Of a stretch of 64,000 nucleotides of DNA, positions 59,165 through 64,000 are shown in pieces. The notes under the pieces were generated by a model. The model ran no database searches and had not been told where the DNA came from. It saw only the letters and a list, made by a program, of their open reading frames with translations. Each line of letters begins with the position of its first letter. Within the stretch, counting starts at the first letter, position 1. Made by a program: the position numbers and the translations under genes. Source of the stretch: Halichondria panicea (Eukaryota; Porifera; Demospongiae; Suberitida; Halichondriidae); NCBI RefSeq assembly GCF_963675165.1, contig NC_087386.1:5090169-5154168 (forward strand). The letters are read 5' to 3'.

Positions 59165-59609
59165 ACTCTTTTATTCTGTGAAGTGATAAGTAGATTTACA
59201 TATACTACACGTACCTTTTACGGCAATTGCTTATCAAAATGTTGACTTATTCAATGTGGTATGCAAAACGGAACTGTATATAAGCCTTATACAGTCCCGT
59301 TTTAAGTCAACATTGGAGTGTTGATACAACACAAACAAATCACTTAAATTAAGTAGTTTATACATGGACAGGGTGGTCCACCACAGACTAAAGTGCATAT
59401 AGGGGCTCATACACAATGATTTGCAATGTTTTTTTAACTACAAAAATAGTTATGAGAGAGGTAGGTGGTTACAGAACATGTATGTATTCAGAATAATGTC
59501 GTGTATTAAATAAGTCGTGTATTTGCTACGAGTTAAAACAATTGCATATAACAAACAGCGTAATTTCAAATCTCTCTATTACAGACAATACAATGTGTCT
59601 GTAAAGATT

Positions 59610-60526
59610 GATAAATTAGTCAGTGTGTATCCACACTTCATGTACGTCTGTCAGCTCATCAAAAGGGAATGTCTCAATCGGAGAAACTTTCCTTCTGTGC
59701 TCCGGTTCATCCTCTAAAACTTTCAGTGCAGTAGGGAGAATATCATATTGTGGGTCATCTTTTTCCCTTCCTCAATTCTCGATTGATATAACTGAGAGCT
59801 GTTCTTAGATTTAGATTTCTTGCTGGCTGGAATTGTTATAAGAGTACACCATAAGCCCGAACAGTTGTGTTTGGCTTGCGTTTAGGGATATCATAGGTGG
59901 AGTCTGTTCTGGCTGGTTTGAAGTGGTGGGGATGGTGGTACCGTTTGAAACAGCTTCCTCAAGAACATGTGCTAACCTGTGATAAGAACAAGACGGAATG
60001 ATTACTGCGCAAACTGGACTCCGCTGATAGAATATATTCATGTACATGTACATTCATGCTTGTATCAAGTAATATTCACATACGCTGATGGGATGAAGCA
60101 AAACCCGTCAGCTGAAAGTTGACACCAGTAAATTACCACTGTCTGAAGAATTGATGATACTAGTTTACAAAGAGTTCATTGATTGTAGTGCTAAAAAAGT
60201 GCAATTTGGGCGAACGTATAGAATTTTCATACCTTCAGAGATATTCTCGACCACAGATTCGATGATTCTGTATCACTTTACTGTTGCTTTTTTGAATTGT
60301 TGTGACTATCACGTGGAGCAACTACTCCACATGTTAAAACAGCAGTACCACCTTCTGACACACGACAGTCACTGTTGTTGCCAGGTACTCTCTGATACCA
60401 GTAACAGCATCACTCTGAATGAATGATTAGCTTTAGCTTATTACATATTTCACCTGGCAGTTCTGAGCAGAGATAATTATTATAAAGACTGCATGCCAAA
60501 CTCATCCTGCTCCGTGCAGCTGCCAT
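59610..60526 (-). pseudogene. TM-less long-tail copy, sister of receptor 4
   Basis: Signal exon 60526-60454 (MAAARSRMSLACS), broken Ig, then QRSPVCAVIIPSC fused to AHVLEEAVSNGTTIPTTSNQ and a decayed tail end near 59620-59780. Lacks the MITE found in receptor 4. Confidence 0.75.
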
Positions 60527-60811
60527 AGTTCTCAGTGCAAATGATAAGTATAATCCCTCTTACACATTGTTTATTTTTGAATACCGCTTTGAAGTGTGTA
60601 AGTCAACATTGTATAATGTGGCTATGTACACACAAAAACTCTGCACGGATCTTTTTTGCACTCGAAAGTTACAATTACATGCATGCAGTGACAGAGAAAG
60701 CTGTCTTAATCCACTATTCATGCTACACAATACATTATACACACAATTATTGTTGCATGTAACAAACGGTGTCTCTATTTGCAACATTGTATACAAGGGT
60801 TGCATGATCAA

Positions 60812-62840
60812 TTAGTCAGTGTGTATCCACACTTCATGTACGTCTGTCAGCTCATAAAAAGGAAATGTCTGAATCTGAGTAGCTTCTCTTCTGTGCTCCG
60901 CTTCATCTTCTAACACTTTCGGTGCAGTAGGGAGAATATTGTATTGTGGGTCATCGAATACCCTCTCTTTGCTTTCCTCAATTATTGATTGATGTAAGGG
61001 CTGATCTTGGATTTTGATGTTTTGCTGGCTGGAATCATTGTAATTGAGTACACCATAAGCTGGAACAGATTTGTGTTTAGGGATAGGTGGAGTCTGTTCT
61101 GTCTGGTTTGAAGTGGTGGGGAAGGTGGTACCGCTTGAAACAGCTTCCTCCAGAACATGATACTCACAGCTATCAGATGATTCATTTGCCAGTGTATTCT
61201 GTCGCTGAGCTGACTTTACTACTCTGCTGCCAAGATTTTCATATTGGTTGCCTTGAGATGTTTCTTCGACAGAGTTTCTCATCAATGTCAACGTGTGTGC
61301 ATGTGTTCTGCTGTAGCAATGATCCTCTGTGGAGCCCTCGCTGGTAACAGCTTTAATGGTGTCAGCATTGCTAACAAGAGAGTGATCAAGAACATTGTAT
61401 TGATTCTGGGATGAACGGCTAGTGGAAAAGCTATTGAGTGGTTGTTTTGACAGTTTATTATCACAAACATCTTCATAGTATTGTGAGCTTTCAATTTGCA
61501 GCTGCTGTTTCGTATTGACAGCGGTTTTGTCTTTGTCTTGACTCACAGCCAAAACCGTTTCATACGTGTGTGGTTCGCCCTGATCTCCTTCTAGGTCAGT
61601 TGTTTGGAGGGCATTGGTTTTTTCTTGATGCTCCAGCTCATTGTACTCATGATCTAGTGTTCTTTCACGATTACTGACTGGCTCTTCAGCAGTATGTTCA
61701 TCAGGTCGTGGGTTTTCCACGTCTTCGTACTGGTGGGCTTTCCTTCTTTTGAGACCCACAACTTGAGCATTAGATCTATCTGAGGTATGATCCATTTCAG
61801 TTTGAGCCACATACTGCACAGCTGCAATGTAAGAGTGAATTATAAAAAAAGTGTATAATTATTATGCTACAGTTCCTAGTGACAGGGATTGTGTGGTGCT
61901 AAGTTAATTAATTTTAACAAGTTGTGGGTTCCCGCTACAAAAGGTAGTTTTACAAGCACCTAAGACCACAACAATGAGATCAACAATGTGCTTTTATAAA
62001 GGTGCTTCTCCAAATCCATTCACCTTTTTTTTTAGTTTTCTTTCTCCAGCATATACAGATTCCAGCACAGCAGATCAGAATGATCATCAGTATGAGTGTG
62101 AACCCTCCAGCTGGCACCGTCACTCCAAGACAGGCTGCAAATCCTAAGTTTGTTACATTTAACTCACCACGACATAGTTCTAGTTGAGTGGGTGTTGCTG
62201 ACGGAGTCATAACAGGAGATATTGGCGTTACGATTGATGACATGGTCTGTAGTGAAGGAGTTGGTGTAACTTGACAAGACGAAGAATTGTCTACTACTGC
62301 GCAAACTGGACTCCGTTGATAATTAACACTTGAACAACCATTTCCATTCAAGCTTGTATTGACAGTAATATTCACATATGCTGATGGGATGAAGCAAAAC
62401 CCGTCAGCTGAGATTTGACAAAAGTAAATACCACTGTTTGAAGAATTGATGCCATGAATAGTTAGTACATAATTGTCTCGAAAGAGTCCATTGATTGGAG
62501 AGTTAGAAGAACTAAGTGCAATTTGGGCGTACATCATAGAACTTTCATACCTATCAGAGATATCCTCGACTATAGATTCAATAATTCTGTACCACTTTAA
62601 TGTCGCCATTGAATTGTTGTTACTATCACGTGGAGCATATACTTCACATTTTAAGACAGCAGTACCACCTTCTGACACATAACAGTCACTGTTGTTGCCG
62701 GGTACTGTCTGATACCAGTAACAGCATCGCTCTGTAACCAAAACTCAATGCATTACTTTTGTAGTCTAACAATAAATGTTACCTGAACAGTTCTGTCCCA
62801 TTGATGAGGGTACAAGTAGCACTAGCAGGAACAACAACAT
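60812..62840 (-). CDS. Ig receptor 10: type A signal, long tyrosine-rich tail, intact
   Basis: Exons 62840-62783 (MLLFLLVLLVPSSMGQNCS), 62731-62024 (Ig, stalk, TM) and 61821-60812 (tail); 591 aa, phase 1 at both introns. Ig: ERCCYWYQT, AVLKCEVYAP, ATLKWYR, NSGIYFCQISADGFCF. TM within GGFTLILMIILICCAGICIC, then WRKKTKKK. Tail: HQYEDV, HEYNEL, HTYETV, YYEDV, NQYNVL, NQYENL, CEYHVL, PAYGVL, PQYNIL and terminal ELTDVHEVWIHTD. No ITAM spacing is strict; the motif density suggests an SH2 scaffold. Retention of the last intron would give a short tyrosine-free end. Best full-length reference for the long type. Confidence 0.87.
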
Positions 62841-62859
62841 TATTTTACTCACAGCTATG

Positions 62860-64000
62860 CTAATATTATCGGCTTGGCAGTGAGCCTCGGTAGTATCTTT
62901 AAATGTGAGTATCTATTGGTTCCTTTGGTAAAGTCCAGGTCCATAGCTAATATAGAACATACCGAAAGACATCATTCCTATAATCATAACAGCATATCTT
63001 AGTCAAAACAAACAGCTTATACTCACTGTAACTTATTAAGAAAACATGCATCACATTGACATACTCAACACACTTACCTGGTACATACATAGTGAGGCTA
63101 CTGCAATCTTTTATAGTAATGGAGACTGTGTTATTTAGTTTGCATGATTGTGCAAAACACAAATAGCTTCACAACGTATAAAATGTTTGCAGTACTGTTT
63201 CAGTTTCACTATGCACAGGCATGCATAAGCACTGTTACAGTAAACTGTACACAAAATGTTAGTAATAACAGGTGGTGAGAACTATCTATTTCTGCAAGGT
63301 ACACACATAATTTAGAACTGGCAACATGGTCATCTTTAATAGTTTGGTTAAAACTCCAGTCTTTGTGATCCAGCTGATGACAGACTACACAGGGGGTGCT
63401 CTCATTACAGGGGAGCATGTGAATTAATTGGTAAGACAGGGATATAGCTTGCTCCCCTCCCCCCCACACACACAGGCACCCTCCCTCTGGATTACAAACG
63501 TATTGGAGCTTGGCATAATTGTTACGGTAAGCAACGAAGTCTCTACTGTTAAAATGCATTTCTACCACAGCGTCGTGATCCTTACAATCAGTATGCTAGC
63601 ACCTTCACTTTGTGAGACGTAGCTGATCCTACTACATGCAAAGTAAGGGAGGTTTCTACTTGGCCATGCATGCAGGGACATACGCGTAGTTTGCCCAGTG
63701 CCTTGCTTCCACACTGACACCCTCCCTCTACTAGATCATGTATAAAGACAGAATTTAACAAGCATGAGCAAGCAGAGAACATCGTAATAAGCTGTCACTA
63801 TTATGCTGTCAAATTTTTTACTTAGTTTTTGCATTTGTTGCGGAATATCATCACCATAGTTTTGTACACTGTAATTCCTCTATATAGGAGTATAATTACT
63901 TCACACTTTACAGAACACATGCATTCAATGTATATCCCAGAACATCAGCTAATTCAGTGAACAATACGTTATGTGAAAGGAGAGAGTTTTCTGAAATGTA
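62860..64000. repeat. Array spacer, right edge of window
   Basis: Diverged spacer, close to 46.1-47.1 kb and to 5.1-5.9 kb. The array may continue to the right. No gene seen. Confidence 0.55.

Noticed and set aside
34749-62840. Somatic V(D)J-like rearrangement of the Ig array
   Set aside because: No heptamer-nonamer-type signals seen at module borders; fusions look like ordinary germline unequal exchange and microhomology joins.
1-64000. tRNA or rRNA genes
   Set aside because: I looked for cloverleaf-like and conserved ribosomal blocks and saw none I could support.

Overview
The window looks like animal nuclear DNA from a sponge, most likely a demosponge. It is AT-rich. The genes have many short exons split by small GT-AG introns. 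The protein repertoire is metazoan: a receptor tyrosine kinase with a sponge-style juxtamembrane segment, CCP/Ig receptors, single-exon-per-repeat ankyrin kinases and tyrosine-tailed Ig receptors. The species cannot be fixed from the sequence alone. No database search was run; family names rest on motifs read by eye.

Layout. 1-3.3 kb (+): 3' part of a CCP-Ig-SEA-like-TM receptor with tyrosine motifs in its tail. 4.3-7.8 kb (-): broken copies of the Ig receptor family that dominates the right half, split by a hAT-type element. 8-9.7 kb (+): remnants of a collagen galactosyltransferase-like gene and an ACBD6-like ankyrin gene. 9.9-16.9 kb (-): gene A, a TKL-type kinase followed by ten ankyrin exons, its introns full of mobile elements. 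17.1-19.3 kb (+): a fatty-acid transport protein/acyl-CoA synthetase fragment running into a second ACBD6-like fragment. 19.5-22.9 kb (-): gene B, a shorter paralogue of gene A. 23.0-28.0 kb: nested transposons inserted into the gene B upstream region. 28.85-32.6 kb (+): a complete 12-exon receptor tyrosine kinase. 34.0-62.8 kb (-): a tandem array of single-Ig receptors.

The Ig array is the most interesting system. Every member has a signal-peptide exon, one exon carrying a cysteine-rich V-like Ig domain plus stalk and transmembrane segment, and a tail exon. Two signal peptides (type A MLLFLLVLLVPSS..., type B MAAxRSR...) occur with two tails: a short tail with one ITIM-like VDYISV, and a ~320-350 residue tail with about ten YxxL/I/V motifs. 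All four combinations are present. The array is organised as pair (one long, one short) plus triplet (short, TM-less long pseudogene, long), and this pair+triplet is repeated. At least three members look intact (34.7-36.7, 40.9-42.1, 60.8-62.8 kb); the others carry frameshifts, nonsense codons or deletions. It resembles vertebrate paired activating/inhibitory receptors and is a candidate sponge immune or allorecognition locus; that role is inference.

Mobile DNA is abundant and well preserved: elements with 9-bp target duplications (MULE-like), 8-bp duplications (hAT-like), TA (Tc1/mariner-like) and TTAA (piggyBac-like), plus foldback elements with arms of several hundred bases.
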